Source: Mimachlamys varia
Taxonomy: Eukaryota > Mollusca > Bivalvia > Pectinida > Pectinidae
Length of the DNA: 64,000 nucleotides
Assembly (NCBI GenBank): GCA_947623455.1
Contig: OX392542.1
Location: forward strand, 12,903,625 to 12,967,624
Reading direction: 5' to 3'
Shown here: positions 13,401 to 24,500 of the stretch, piece by piece
Layout of the letters: every line of letters begins with the position of its first letter
Numbering within the stretch: position 1 is the first letter of the stretch
Translations under genes and position numbers: made by a program
The notes under the pieces: generated by a model
What the model was told of the DNA's origin: nothing
Database searches by the model: none
Seen by the model: only the letters and a program-made list of their open reading frames with translations

Positions 13401-15276
13401 AGGTTTAAATCGTACTCACATTGTAACCATTGCCTCAGCCTTGTTTCAGGCTCACTTCTCGTTATATCTGAGTCACAATAAAACAACTGTATTCCCCGTA
13501 GATATTCTCTATATTTTACAGAAATATGGCGAGGATCGTTTGTTTACAACCGCTATGGCCGCTAATGCTCTCATTACTATTTGGACGTCGTTTGAAGAGA
13601 AATCTGGGACGTTGGTCTGGAATCAAAGTAAGAAAGTCTTATGGTTTTCGACTCGTCTTTGTTCATTAGTATGACATACTTAATATCTCATTTCTTCTAT
13701 GTTTAATTTTTCATATATTACGGGATTGCACAAAGCATGACGAAACTTAGCAAAGGTTTTCTTATAAGTTATATAGTCAATAACTGACCCACTTTAGCAA
13801 TGTACATTCATCGGATCGAGGACCTTTTTTCTACACACACTAAATAGAAACAAAACTTGCATCATCAGTAATTTCATTTATTGTATAAAACAAAACAACG
13901 TCTTGAACTTAACAAAACATTTCAAATATTTAACATAGACTCTAGACTTGTTTTTTATTTGTTTGTTAGTTTTTCATTTGTCAATTGTAATAGTTACAAT
14001 AAAGACAAAACAGGTGAACCGAAATTAACTCCACCATTCAAGAAGCCATTTTTCAAAGGCACAAGCTATATGACTTATGAAGCGGTGGAAATTGTCGCCG
14101 CCATTAAATCAAACTGACCCTCTATATAACCTGTGGCGCACTCTAACGTAACCATCTATAGCAAAAATAGAGGATCACCGCGTGCCATCTCTCAACCAAT
14201 GCTTTCAAGACATTCTAGTCTGAGGTGCGATACATGCTGTTATCAAGTCTCTTTTTCATATGTGAAATTTTGTGTAAGTTGTTATGCATATATCATACAC
14301 GCTTATGATTAAGTTATGTGTTAAATAAAGAGACGTTTACGTTTTTCCTTTCAGCTACACCAAAGCAGGTCAAGGAAACAGTTGCACGTGCGGTGAAGTT
14401 CCTGGATACCTACATATTGTCCGGAGAATACAAACCATGGAATGCGTTCTTTTCTGGCTCCGTCAAGGGTTCAGGGGTAAACTGTTAAGAAACTGTCAGC
14501 AATTCTGTTTTAGAGGTGGTCTTATGTTGTCGATTTGTTGTTCTTATTTATGTGTAGCGCCAACACTGGTAAACGCTACAGATACAGCAATATCTTTGCC
14601 GTTTTTGTTCCTGCTTAGGATGACTTAAGCGTCTGGCAATATGATTCACATTCACTATTTGTGTGTGAACTGAGTACTTCCAATACAGTTAGCAGCCAAC
14701 TAAAAGTTTATCGAAAAACAAGGAAAGAAAGTTGTTGTGTCTTCTTGTTTCGAAAACTACAAACACGTTTATATCTTATTTCATTGAGTTAATGTTCCTG
14801 TACGCTCTTTGTCATTACCTATAAAGTCAGAACTAATCTACTGAATGCAATTTATAATTTATTTCCTAAATGTGTCACTGTTGAAATTGATATTGTAGTA
14901 TAATCAGGTATTTTGATATATGCATACCTAAAATATCTGTGTTGGAATACATCCGCTTTGCAGTTATATACTTTCATTCTATAAAAATGCAATGCTTTCA
15001 CTTCAGACTTCTTGGTCCGAATATCCAGCGAATCGATACGAGTATTTCAACGGCACAAAGGTCCCGTCAGGTCATCATTACCACTATCCTACGATCCGGG
15101 GGATGCAAGGAGTTCCGAACGAAACCTGGTACAAACAAGAAGAGGCGACAATGAGATCCCCAATTGATTTCCCTGGTTTTAATAATCAGGATCGTTACTT
15201 CCCCTTCTGGTCCTCTGAACCGTACACGTACGCTGTCACTATGCTAGCTCTGTCAACGTTCAGCAATATCGTATGA
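7016..15276 (+). CDS. Copy B of tandem secreted-glycoprotein family, complete 9-exon gene
   Basis: Nine exons join into a 626-codon frame: 7016-7465, 8197-8336, 8633-8930, 9153-9320, 10462-10635, 12489-12641, 13522-13627, 14355-14476, 15007-15276. Intron phases are 0,2,0,0,0,0,1,0. Seen: a hydrophobic signal peptide (residues ~5-19, likely cut near SG/DV at 23-24), eleven N-X-S/T sequons (26, 116, 132, 164, 243, 357, 369, 426, 495, 552, 575), one cysteine (97), and no later membrane segment. So it should be secreted and heavily glycosylated. A motif like D-x-x-[FV]-[AT]-[TA]-A-x-x-x-x-L recurs near 85, 320, 465 and 612. This suggests stacked helical hairpins, as in alpha/alpha toroids, but that is inference. 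I do not recognise the family. Start: first ATG after a TATA box, shared with copy C. The least certain junctions are the exon 3 donor (GTTCGT) and the exon 6 donor (GTTGGT). Confidence 0.85.
7624..7873 (+). mobile_element. 250-bp TTAA-target MITE in intron 1 of copy B
   Basis: Inverted ends AGGYCCAATATACGTAACTT lie exactly between two TTAA tetranucleotides (7620-7623 and 7874-7877). Copy C has the empty site, AGCTTAATATTCAAG, with one TTAA at 19153-19156. The element is therefore a TTAA-specific insertion (piggyBac or Kolobok type), moved by enzymes supplied elsewhere. A larger relative is in copy C intron 8. Confidence 0.9.
8197..8336 (+). CDS. Copy B exon 2
   Basis: 46 codons plus two bases (residues 151-196 and the first part of Lys197). 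The acceptor is TTTAG and the donor GTAAAT. It reads AWVSSPINLL at its start and contains sequon NAT at 164. Copy C has the same reading frame with only silent differences visible. Confidence 0.8.
8633..8930 (+). CDS. Copy B exon 3
   Basis: One base completing Lys197 plus 99 codons (198-296). The acceptor is a good TTTCAG. The donor is a weak TGG|GTTCGT, chosen because exon 4 then continues in phase 0 with no lost residue. If the intron is kept, the frame adds eleven residues (VRKYLSSCSSA) and stops at 8964-8966. That alternative end is open in both B and C. Confidence 0.75.
9153..9320 (+). CDS. Copy B exon 4: second helical motif
   Basis: 56 codons (297-352), phase 0 on both sides, acceptor CTACAG and donor GTGAAA. 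It holds the second copy of the recurring motif, VDITVAANALFGITNSIL (320-337). A second AG six bases into the exon could give a two-residue-shorter isoform. Confidence 0.82.
9985..10250 (-). repeat. SINE-like repeat in intron 4 of copy B, partly deleted
   Basis: It contains TACGTCCTATTAACACCCAG and AGGGTCATTTAAAGACG, the tail shared with the Ser/Leu-tRNA-like SINEs at 40557 and 58826. Its body differs (GTAAGCCTTCTGGCAATTG). The copy C equivalent (21482-21795) still has the TTTGGTTTGGTTTG end. Copy B lacks that and about 240 bp beyond, so B suffered a deletion. Confidence 0.6.
10462..10635 (+). CDS. Copy B exon 5
   Basis: 58 codons (353-410), phase 0, acceptor GATGCAG and consensus donor GTAAGT. 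Sequons NTS (357) and NFS (369). The stretch DLALTYYPSAIEFYWF is rich in aromatic residues. The last residue is Tyr in B and His in C. Confidence 0.82.
10656..12013. repeat. R1 in fold-back arrangement, intron 5 of copy B
   Basis: A - strand R1 arm (about 10656-11080) and a + strand R1 arm (about 11485-12013) face each other around 400 bp of other sequence. Marker stretches such as GATGAAGCAGAAGACCC (left) and TCTTCTGTTCATCGACG (right) show the inversion. A long hairpin in the pre-mRNA is possible. The arrangement is shared with copy C. Confidence 0.65.
12489..12641 (+). CDS. Copy B exon 6
   Basis: 51 codons (411-461), acceptor GTACAG. The donor is taken as GTG|GTTGGT. A cut three bases earlier (GTGGTT) would drop one valine and keep the frame. 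Sequon NAT at 426, then an acidic run around VYYDDFLGDGDFD. The same exon is at 24044-24196 in copy C and partly at 1-126 in copy A. Confidence 0.78.
13327..13346 (+). repeat. Short TA microsatellite
   Basis: TA dinucleotides in intron 6 of copy B. Copy C has only a remnant at the same place. Confidence 0.5.
13522..13627 (+). CDS. Copy B exon 7: third helical motif
   Basis: 35 codons plus one base (462-496 and the start of Thr497). The acceptor is TTTTACAG and the donor GTAAG. It holds the third copy of the recurring motif, EDRLFTTAMAANALITIW (465-482). Asn495 becomes part of a sequon (NQT) only after splicing to exon 8. This is one of the best conserved exons between copies. Confidence 0.82.
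14355..14476 (+). CDS. Copy B exon 8
   Basis: Two bases completing Thr497 plus 40 codons (498-537), acceptor CTTTCAG and donor GTAAAC after a GGG codon. The reading TPKQVKETVARAVKFLDTYI suggests an amphipathic helix. Copy C differs near the end (SFKGFG instead of SVKGSG). Confidence 0.8.
15007..15276 (+). CDS. Copy B exon 9, terminal exon
   Basis: 89 codons plus TGA (538-626), acceptor CTTCAG. Sequons NGT (552) and NET (575). It ends with a fourth, weaker copy of the motif (YAVTMLALSTFSNIV). The stop lies inside GTATGA, which could in principle serve as a donor. However, an AATAAA signal follows at 15333-15338 in B (3536-3541 in A), which supports this as the end of the gene. Confidence 0.8.
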   Translation, partial: TSWSEYPANRYEYFNGTKVPSGHHYHYPTIRGMQGVPNETWYKQEEATMRSPIDFPGFNNQDRYFPFWSSEPYTYAVTMLALSTFSNIV

Positions 15277-15332
15277 ACCTTCTATACTGGCATTTGGCAT
15301 CACACATTTCTGAATGTTCCGTATGGTAGCTA

Positions 15333-15338
15333 AATAAA
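15333..15338 (+). promoter_or_regulatory. Polyadenylation signal, copy B
   Basis: AATAAA 57 bases after the stop codon of copy B. In copy C the first AATAAA is further away (28846-28851). Confidence 0.55.
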
Positions 15339-16331
15339 ACTAAATCACGTTTCGATTTTGAGTTCGGATTATGGTTTTGTTGACGCTTTGGTTTTCTCTA
15401 ATTTTTTATTTTTTTAATTAATGAGATTTGTTTCTGTGTTATTTTGTAAGTGGTTTAAGATTATATCCGGGATCAACATGTCTAAAAGTTGAAGCACACA
15501 TGCTGCACATTTTAAATTGAGTAATAGATACAGTATGACGAAAAACAGTTAAACTGCATCATACAGCTCTTCATCCTTCTGGGACTCGTCAGTGATGCGA
15601 GGGGCCAAAATTTGAGAATCCAAAATTTCTACTAATGTAAAAGCAGATGGATCAGGTGCGTAAAACCCCTTTAACTAATGAATTTAGAAGTAAATTTGAA
15701 CTAGTTCTGTATAATTTCAAATCGTGTACTACGAAAATGTGTATAGTATGCACCGTGTCACTACTCAAATGAGATCAAATGTGGCTTTGGAGGCTCCATA
15801 GCTTATATTTTACTGATTCACCCCTGAAAGTCATGTTCGATTATTTGAAATGGAAGAGTTCAAGTTCGTCTTCAGAGGTTAATGATTTAATAGGATATGC
15901 CTTTTTCCTATTTGTTATAACAATGTGCTTGTTGGAAATAATAATCTTTCTCATTTTTTTCGGCATACTGTATCTATTACAAAATTTAAAAGGTGCAGCA
16001 TGTGTGTGTTACGTCATCTTTCTGTCAGTACCTTGTATTTGACGGAATGGTTCCTAAGTTTTGGACGTTTTGTGTTCATCACCTGTAAGGAAAATACATA
16101 CATAAATAATAGCGAACTATATAATTTGGGAAAACAACTATATCATAAATGTCTTTCAGAAATTAATGGCAACATCTTTCTTAGTCTTCTGCTAAAGTCG
16201 TATTTTCTGGTTCGCTTCCCAAACATGACCAACGATGAGGCTTACAACTTACATCACTGTAAATACAAAAAATTAGGATGTTTGTGAGGAAACACCTTCT
16301 GTTGTGTTTTCACAAAAAATGTTACAATGTA

Positions 16332-16566
16332 CTGTATAGTTGTTTAATTTCGTGGGAGAAAATGTCGCGTTTATCTTATTGGAACTTATTCGCGAGAATA
16401 TAATTTCGCGTACTGTCGTTTTCGGAGCAGATGTATAATACGTGTTATCTCTCTTGGAAATCAATCTTTACAGGGTGATATATATCACGAGTATTGAATT
16501 TCGCGGAACTTCATTTGACCGCGAATAAAGCGAGATTATCCCCCGCGAACAAAAACCACTATACAG
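16332..16566 (+). mobile_element. 235-bp TA-target MITE in the spacer after copy B
   Basis: Ends CTGTATAG and CTATACAG are inverted and flanked by TA on both sides (16330-16331 and 16567-16568). The copy A spacer (about 4655-4675) runs straight through without it. The inside is marked by repeated TTCGCG-type words. TA duplication suggests Tc1/mariner-type mobilisation. Confidence 0.75.
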
Positions 16567-17473
16567 TAGCTTACAATCATGTATTTGTATCGTCGTTCTC
16601 TTTCTAGGCCAAACCTCGCGTAATGAGAAGTCAAGGACGTTGTTTTACGATAGTATGAAATGGTTATGTACAGGGTAGCAAATTAAAATGTTTTGATAGA
16701 TGAAACATTTTTGACGGGGATGTGGGAGATATTTTAAGACGATATTTCGAATTTTTCAAAATCTATATCCCGTTATTTCCTCTCCATGAGTATGTATACA
16801 GTGTCACCGTTAGTCTTGCCCTGATTAAATTTTAATGGGTAATAAGAATGGTAGTGAGATGTTTTGTAAATGCTTAGTGGAGCAAAGGTTGACGTTTTTG
16901 AATATGTCCATTAGTATGCTATATTGTTGTGGTTAAAAATACCTCAGTTCTCACTTTGAGGACGTGGCTTAAACTTGAGTTGCACAAAGATTTACACGGC
17001 GGGTGTTATCAATAAAGTAGAAGGAGTCGCCCCTTCAAGGACACATGGTTTTCCTTTGTTAGTATTTCATCACTAGTCTGCCATTTGATAAGTCCGATTA
17101 TGGCTTCGGTTTTCTCTTGACCATTTTACATGATTAACAAAGCGGATACTGTCGATGAAGCATAGACATGAACCCTTCTAGAACACCTGGCCTTATTCTC
17201 TTGTAGTTTTTTCAAAATTGTAACAACATTTTATTGCTCATATCGAGTTCCGGGTTTAATCTCTTTCTAGTTCGGTTTATAGTTTAGTTGGCGCTTTGGT
17301 ATTCTCTGAAGTTTTTTCTTTTAGTTCGGTTTATAGTTTGGTTGGTGTTTTGGTATTCTCTGAATTATTCCCTTTAGTTCGGTTTATAAGTTTGGTTGCG
17401 CTTTGGTATTCTCTGAATTCGGTTCTTTTAACAAGACCACTAAGATCGGCATTCCTTACGAACTATGTAAGTT

Positions 17474-17603
17474 ATTTTTGATAAGATATTGAGACTAAAC
17501 TCTTACCTTGTCAGATTAAGATAAGAAACGTACAAAAACAAGTTACTTGAAGACATTAACCTTGAACGAGTGAGATAAGATAGAGATAGTCTTGTCGTAC
17601 ACC
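17474..17603 (+). promoter_or_regulatory. Decayed promoter of the orphan first exon
   Basis: It aligns with the promoters of B and C. Both GATAAG sites are kept (17480-17485 and 17520-17525), but TATAAAAA has become TACAAAAA (17531-17538) and one base is missing before the ATG. Loss of TATA fits the broken exon behind it. Confidence 0.6.
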
Positions 17604-18034
17604 ATGAAAAAAATGAATATAGTATTGGTCGCATTGGGATGCATAGCCTTTATAAATAGTTCTTCTAATGGTGACGTGAACAAGACTGTTACAGAACTAT
17701 TCAAAAAGATAACATTGATGCAGGTTCAAAGAACTGTTCCGCCAATACCACCATTGGTATGGGGAACATCCGTGGAATTTATGAAAGTGATGTCCGTCAG
17801 TATTTTCACGGTAACCCCGATATGAGCGCTTTACGTTACGAGTTTGAAGTGTTCGACAATAATATGTTCGCAACCGCCTCTACATCATGCCTGCTAGAAG
17901 CTCATCGTTATGGAAAAGCACCGAAACCTTCCGAAGAGCAAATCAGTATGTCTATAGAGATCTTAATGGACAAACACAACAACAAAAACACCAATTATAC
18001 TAACTCAATCAAGGCATTTTGGCCTCAGGACTAT
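17604..18034 (+). pseudogene. Orphan, decayed first exon of the tandem family
   Basis: The start codon at 17604 and the signal-peptide region (MKKMNIVLVALGC...) align with exon 1 of B and C. After PPLVWG a one-base deletion (near 17763-17775) shifts the frame, and the match continues in another frame. A three-base deletion removes the Trp codon that precedes the conserved TSCLLEAHRYG. The match stops at about 18034, before the exon's donor site, where it runs directly into a dispersed repeat (ATGAAGCAGAAGACGC). The same repeat, without this exon, is at about 6234 in the upstream spacer. No downstream exons follow before copy C. The promoter is also decayed (TACAAAAA for TATAAAAA). It reads as a relic left by unequal exchange or repeat-mediated truncation. 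Confidence 0.85.
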
Positions 18035-18428
18035 GAAGCAGAAGACGCTTACCCTTTCTGAGGCTTTCAGGACACATGGTTTTATTTTCTTGTATTTTAA
18101 GTATCAAGAGTCTCCTGTAAATCTTCGGATTATGGTTTTGTATTTATTCTCTTTACTTTTTTACATAATCAATCATAGCGGATATCGACGATGAAGCAAA
18201 AGACCAGGACATTTATTGAACACCTGGTCTTATTCTCTTGCACTTTTTCAAAGTATACATCTTTCATTTGCTCATATATTGTTCCGGATTTACTTGATTT
18301 TGAGTTCGGATTCTGGTTTTGTTGACGCTTTGGTATTCTCTTGACTTTTTTACATGATTAATGCTTTCATTTGCTCATATCTTGTTCCGGATTTACTTGA
18401 TTTTGATTCCCTGCTTACTGTGTATACT
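18035..18428. repeat. R1 tail fragments before copy C
   Basis: Several R1-derived pieces on the - strand, matching 6235-6870 in the spacer before copy B. They adjoin the broken end of the orphan first exon. Confidence 0.55.
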
Positions 18429-18559
18429 AGATATGATAAGGTATTGAGACTAAATTCTGACCTTGTCTGTACAAGATAAGAAAGGTATAAAAACCGGATA
18501 CATTCAGAACTCGACCCTTGCAGGAGTGAAATAGGACAGGGATCGGCTGGTCGTACACC
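18429..18559 (+). promoter_or_regulatory. Core promoter of copy C
   Basis: TATAAAAA at 18486-18493, again 74 bases before the ATG, with GATAAG at 18435-18440 and 18475-18480. It is nearly identical to the copy B promoter. Confidence 0.65.
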
Positions 18560-21500
18560 ATGGAAAGAATGGATATAATATTGGTCGTATTAGGATTAAT
18601 TACCGTTATATCTAGTCCAGCTAGTGGTGACGTGGACACGACTGTTACAGAATTATTCAAAAAGATCAAATTGATGCAGGTTCAAAGAACTGTTCCACCA
18701 ATACCACCATTGGTCTGGGGGAAATTCCGAGGAATTTATGAAAGTGACGTCCGTCAGTATTTTCACGGAAATCCTGATATGAGCGCTTTACGTTACGAGT
18801 TTGAAGTGTTCGACAATAATATGTTTGCAACTGCTTGGATTACATCATGCCTTTTAGAAGCACATCGTTATGGAAAAGCACCGAAGCCTTCCGAAGAGCA
18901 AATCAATATGTCTATAGAGATTTTAATGAACCAGCACAACGACAAAAACGCCAATTATACTAACTCAATCATGGCATTTTGGCCGCAGGAGTACGATGAT
19001 TCATATAAAGTAAGTCTTTAGAGAGGTTTATGAAAGCTAGATAGGGCGCTTGTCAGGTGATTGATATTTCAAAACTTTAAAGTGCATTTATGATATAAGA
19101 TATATATGATTGTATATCATACATGATCATTTCATTATTTACAATAAATAGCTTAATATTCAAGTTCTAAAATATTTCAATATCTCAGTCGAAAATACTT
19201 CTTCTTACTTCAGATGCCCTCCTTTATCTTCTCTGTTTCAACGACTCTGGGATAAAACTCTTCATGTGAGTTAATGCATTATTAAAGTAGTTTTAGTTTT
19301 TCGCTGCTGTGTTCTCCCAGTCGTTTACATCGCCTTGTATTTTGTAGAGTATATGCGATAAATAGCAATTTTTAGGGACATTTCGCTTAATTATAAGCAC
19401 AAAAATCGACTTTATCTAGAATTGTATGAGGCTGAGGTGACGGTTTACAATATATTTGTATCCGTTTTATTTAGGCCTGGGTCAGCTCTCCTATCAACTT
19501 ATTAGCCATGTTTAATGCCACTGATCTCGTTAACTGGAACGCAGTATACGAAGAAATGGAGAAGTTGGGACTGAAGGACGTCGTCGATATCATGAAAAGA
19601 CTTCTAGCTTCAAAGTAAAGATGTTTTCATATTACTTTGATATTTACCGATCTGTTAATATTGTAAGCTGGAATAATATTCAATAAGGGTTTATTTTTGT
19701 CACAATATGTTCATTGTTTATACCAATTAGATGGCAGTCACGGTGCAATTGGTGCCATTACTTGATTATTACGCAATTGCTTTACTGATGTTACTCGTAT
19801 GTTTGATTTACATATCCATGATGCAAGTTTCATTTAAAACATCGTCAAGATGTAAATAATGCTATAATTTAAACGTCAAATTAGATTTGGATTTGTTATT
19901 ATAATTTCAGATCAGGCTACGAACACGTGTTCCGGATACCTCCAGACTTTGACGACACATCTGTTAACCTTGGTCTAGGATCACTGTTGAAGGAAGCCAT
20001 TGTAGATTTCCCACAATCCAATGCGCTGTGGCAGTCCCGGAACTCCAACCTGTCCTCCGTATTCAGCGCTATCAAACACTACGCCTACCGACCTCTTTCT
20101 GGGAACAAGCGGGTGGATACCATAGATACCAGGACTTACGTCTACATGCGTAAATTCCTGGAACTGTCGAAGTCAAAGAATGAAGACGTCGCACTGGTGA
20201 CAACATGGGTTCGTAAATATTTGTCGTCCTGCAATAGTGCTTAATAACGGATAAAACCCCTCGTTAGTCATGATTATCCAATTAACATTCTAATTTTGCT
20301 TTTAAATAAGTATCATTTTTAGTGGATCTCTTTAGTCGTCTTATTCAAATTGATATAATATTCATTGTACGACTATAACATGTCCGTCCCGACCGTGTTG
20401 TATGTTAACTACAGGTACAGGACCTGGAGGACATTAAAACCCAGTACTACCATGGTGTAGTAACCCCGGGTAACGTCAACAATGTCGACATCACCGTGGC
20501 CGCCAACGCCTTATTTGGAATCACAAACAGTATTCTGACGGGACTCGTCACGGCGGAGGTCCTGGAGGATCCCGATATGCAGGTGAAAAAATGACAATTT
20601 TACGAATGGTTTTGTATGATTTTTTTGTTACGTCATTTTAACAGCTAAGGTCGATTAAGTACGGCGGCCTATGTACGCCTTCACAATATATACCAAAGCA
20701 AAAAAAATGGTTGTCAGCAGTTTTCTACACATATGCTTTCAGCAACTCACATTTTAAATATAAGCAGTACACTCTATTACAACCGTATTTCGAAAAGTAA
20801 CAAATTCCCAATAATCGCACGCATTCACTTGTGATTCTCGACCGAATGACACTAAAAGCATGTAAAGAGATAAAGGTAGATGATACACAACTACTTGGTT
20901 TCACGCGGGGTAATAATACCACATGTACCTCTTCAGACGTCAAATGTTATCGAAAGGAATGTTGATTATTCAACATTCACAAGCTAACACAGTAGTGTCA
21001 AAAACAGTTCTGCTTTTCTTTTGGTATAGTGACAAAAAGAATTGCCCAAACCCCAAAAACAATCTTTCTTTTCTGAGTTGCTGCGATCTTATTTTTAGGA
21101 AACCACTGACAACAGATGTACTGAGATGCATACCGGGGGTATAATGGTTATCGTACCTGTCACTTTTAGTATACATATGAAGCACCATAATTACTAGATA
21201 CATTTTTACTTCAACAAACCTATATTTAACAGATATTCATTATGTGTCTAATGGGGGATCTTCCTGTTTATTTGAGCAACTGCTGACAGGAATAAATTGG
21301 GCATAGTTTGACAAATATTGCCAGTGAATCCTATTGACATTGACAACTGTTGTAATCATAAAACCATATCTATCAATCACCCCATATAATGTCGTACGCA
21401 AAATTAATCGGGAAAGCTGCGTATATTAAAATCAGAATAGATAATATGCTCCTGCAATTTTAAGTAATATTTCCGTCACTTTTGGTTTGGTTTGATTATT

Positions 21501-24500
21501 TTTACGTCCTATTAACATCCAGTATCATTTAAAGACGCTTTCCCGATGTATGCGATTTGGATCCGTTCGTTGAGCTCGTGTGTATTTTTGGTGGTGCGGT
21601 ATAATCTTGTAAGCCTTCTGGCAATTGTTCCGATCTTTCATTATACTGACAACCGGTGAAAAAGTCGTTACCCTCGCATAGTTCTGAGCTTCAAGCAGGG
21701 AATAGTAATTACCATTGTTAGATACTTGGTTTGTCTCGGCATTGGGACAGAACAAAGTCTTCCTTAGAAGTCCTAACGCTCCACTAAAGGCAGAAGACAA
21801 TAAGAAGAAAAATTGTTTAGAACGAATAGAAAAGATTAGATACCAAATTTAGTCGCCTCTTATGATCATACAATATAAGCAGCTGGTACAATATCCTTAC
21901 GCCATACCTGCAGGGCAGTTTTCTGTTAAACTATTGCACAAAAGATACATAATTTCTATTTCAGCTTAAATATCAATGTATGCATATTTTTTTTTTACTT
22001 AATGCAGCAAATCTACCTGAACACGTCTACAATGATAGCCTTCCAGATCAACACCAACTTCTCCGGCAGGCCGGACCTGGCTCTGACCTACTACCCGTCC
22101 GCTATCGAGTTCTACTGGTTCGTGGCCAGGACGTACAACCAATTACTGAGACGTTATACTTATAACGGTCTACCTCATCACGTAAGTATCCTTAACGGTC
22201 TGTCTCATCATATCAAATATCGAGATTTTCATGATAGATGTTAGCTGCTGACGAACAAACTTACGGCACAGGAATTCGAGAGATGCAGGTTGATGAAGAC
22301 TATTGAGAAATATTCTGTATCTTTGTGTGATATCAAGATGGACGTTTTTAAGTATGCTCATTAGTGTGCTATTTTGTTATGATTGACAATGATGACTCGG
22401 TTCGCAGGACTTGACGTTAACTTGGATATGACCAAGATGTATATGACGGGTGTCGTTGATGAAGCAGAAGACGCTTACTCTTCCGGAATACCTGGTTTTA
22501 TTCTTTTGTACTTTTACCGGTGTCTCGATATAAATTTTTCCTTTGTTAATATTTTGCCTCTAGTTTAATCGATGTTGAGTTCGGGGACGATTTGGTATTC
22601 TCTTAATTCTTGATATCTTGTTATTTTCCTACTTGTCTAAGGGTTTTGACTATCTGATTCGCTAAGTATCGATGTTGCTACCTGTTGTTGCTCGATAGTC
22701 AGAGTTCCTCAATATGAAACACGATATTTCAGTGACCGTCAAAGGGGCGCTGATTAGGTGAAGTTTTATGATATTCATTGGGTTTTTTTTCTTGATAAGT
22801 TCAAATTAGGTGTAAATTTACTGATTTACGCGTGTAAACAACTCTGCGGGAGTTATCAAATAAATGCCGCCACCCATTTCCATTTTCTCCCAATACCATT
22901 TTGGAACTCGCTTGATTAAAATGATTTGATGACATACATTGGATAGGAGAAAATATCTGCTCTTTCCAATTATTCCAACTATTTTGAAAGACTAATATCA
23001 TACAATAATGTTTAATCAGCGACACTTCGACGGGTGGATAAAATAATAGAGAATATCGAAGCGTCAATAAAATCATAATCCGGACTCAAAATCTATTTAA
23101 CAAGAAGCAAAATACAAAATAAGGAAAGATTTACTTTAAGTACAAGATAATAAGACTAGGTGTTCTGGAAGAGTAACCGTCTTCTGTTCATCGACGTCAC
23201 CTGCCATGTAAATCTTGGTCAGATCCAAGTAAACAGCAAATCCTCAAAACGAGAACCGAGTCATTGTCAATCATAACAAGTAAGCATACTAATGAGCATA
23301 CTCAGAAACAACCATCTTCATATCACACAAAGATACAGAATATTTTTCAGTGAGACAAAGATGACGATCATAAAACTTGCCCATAGTGTTTATAGTTTGT
23401 TTGTCAGCAGTCGACAGTCGAAAATCACGATATTTAAAGCAATCCCTAGGATAACGAATCCACTGCGATATGTTAACACCATAGGTTGGAGAAGCAGCGA
23501 TGTTTCTATCAAGGAATGGAAAGTTAACGATCGGAAAATTGAAATCGTCACTTTAATTGAAGTAAGCAGCTGATGTAGGTGAGTCTATGGTTACATTCAT
23601 TTCAAGTCTAGAATGGATTATACGATCGACGTGGTAAACAAACTCCGTATTGTTCATAGACCACACATCGTCGATACATAAAAGATTCGGCAAGGTGTTT
23701 GTTACCTGTCCTGATTAGCCCTTCCACAAATTCATTATTTGATATATGGAGGAATTCTGACTATTGATCTGCCAGCAACACCGATACATAGCGAATCAGA
23801 TAGTCAGAACCATTCGGACTACCTTCCAGTCGGGAAAATCAGCAGTAATAAAAGCTTAAAAAGCGTGTACTATCTCCCAACTCTTAAATTCTTTACTGTG
23901 TGCATATTGACTACAAACTACAGTGCTACCTACATACCTTCATAACGTTAACACATGTCCACATATAAAGCAAAAGTTAAATTACAGCGTCAACCTTACT
24001 GTAAATCTGTAGATAAATGATCATAGGTGTTTCATTTTTACAGACTATGAAGACGGCCATGGATATTCTGGGAAGTGCCCTGAAGAACAATGCCACAACT
24101 ATAATGCTGAAGGAGGCTACACCAATGGGGGCAGACATGGTTTATTATGACGATTTTCTAGGTGATGGAGACTTCGACGCTGAAGGGAAACCTGTGGTTG
24201 GTGCTTCCTTTTTCTTTGGCTACATAGAACTTTAATTTATTATTTAGTTATATACACTGACATCCACAAGTTCCGATACACGATTTACCCAAAATCCATC
24301 ATCAAAGTCAATTTCGAAGTTTGTATTGCAGGGGCGTAGCTGCCATGTAAGCACATAAGCCCGTGCTTGCACATCATTTTCCAAAGTATGTGTATTAAAG
24401 TCGAGAAATTTCATTTTTGAAACTCGACTGATATTGTAACTTTTTTTGTTGTCGAATCGTCAGATTAATAGACCAGGCTGCAGGAAGTTAAACCGACTGT

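Larger units (their letters stand above)
15277..17473. other. Spacer after copy B
   Basis: No intact gene. 15354-15402 is an R1 tail fragment on the - strand, and 15570-15720 is an inverted relative of 34760-34900. 15780-17100 aligns with 4110-5100 after copy A. 17225-17430 has three or four tandem fragments of the R1 tail (AGTTCGGTTTATAG). The small transposon at 16332-16566 is new relative to the copy A spacer. Confidence 0.55.
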
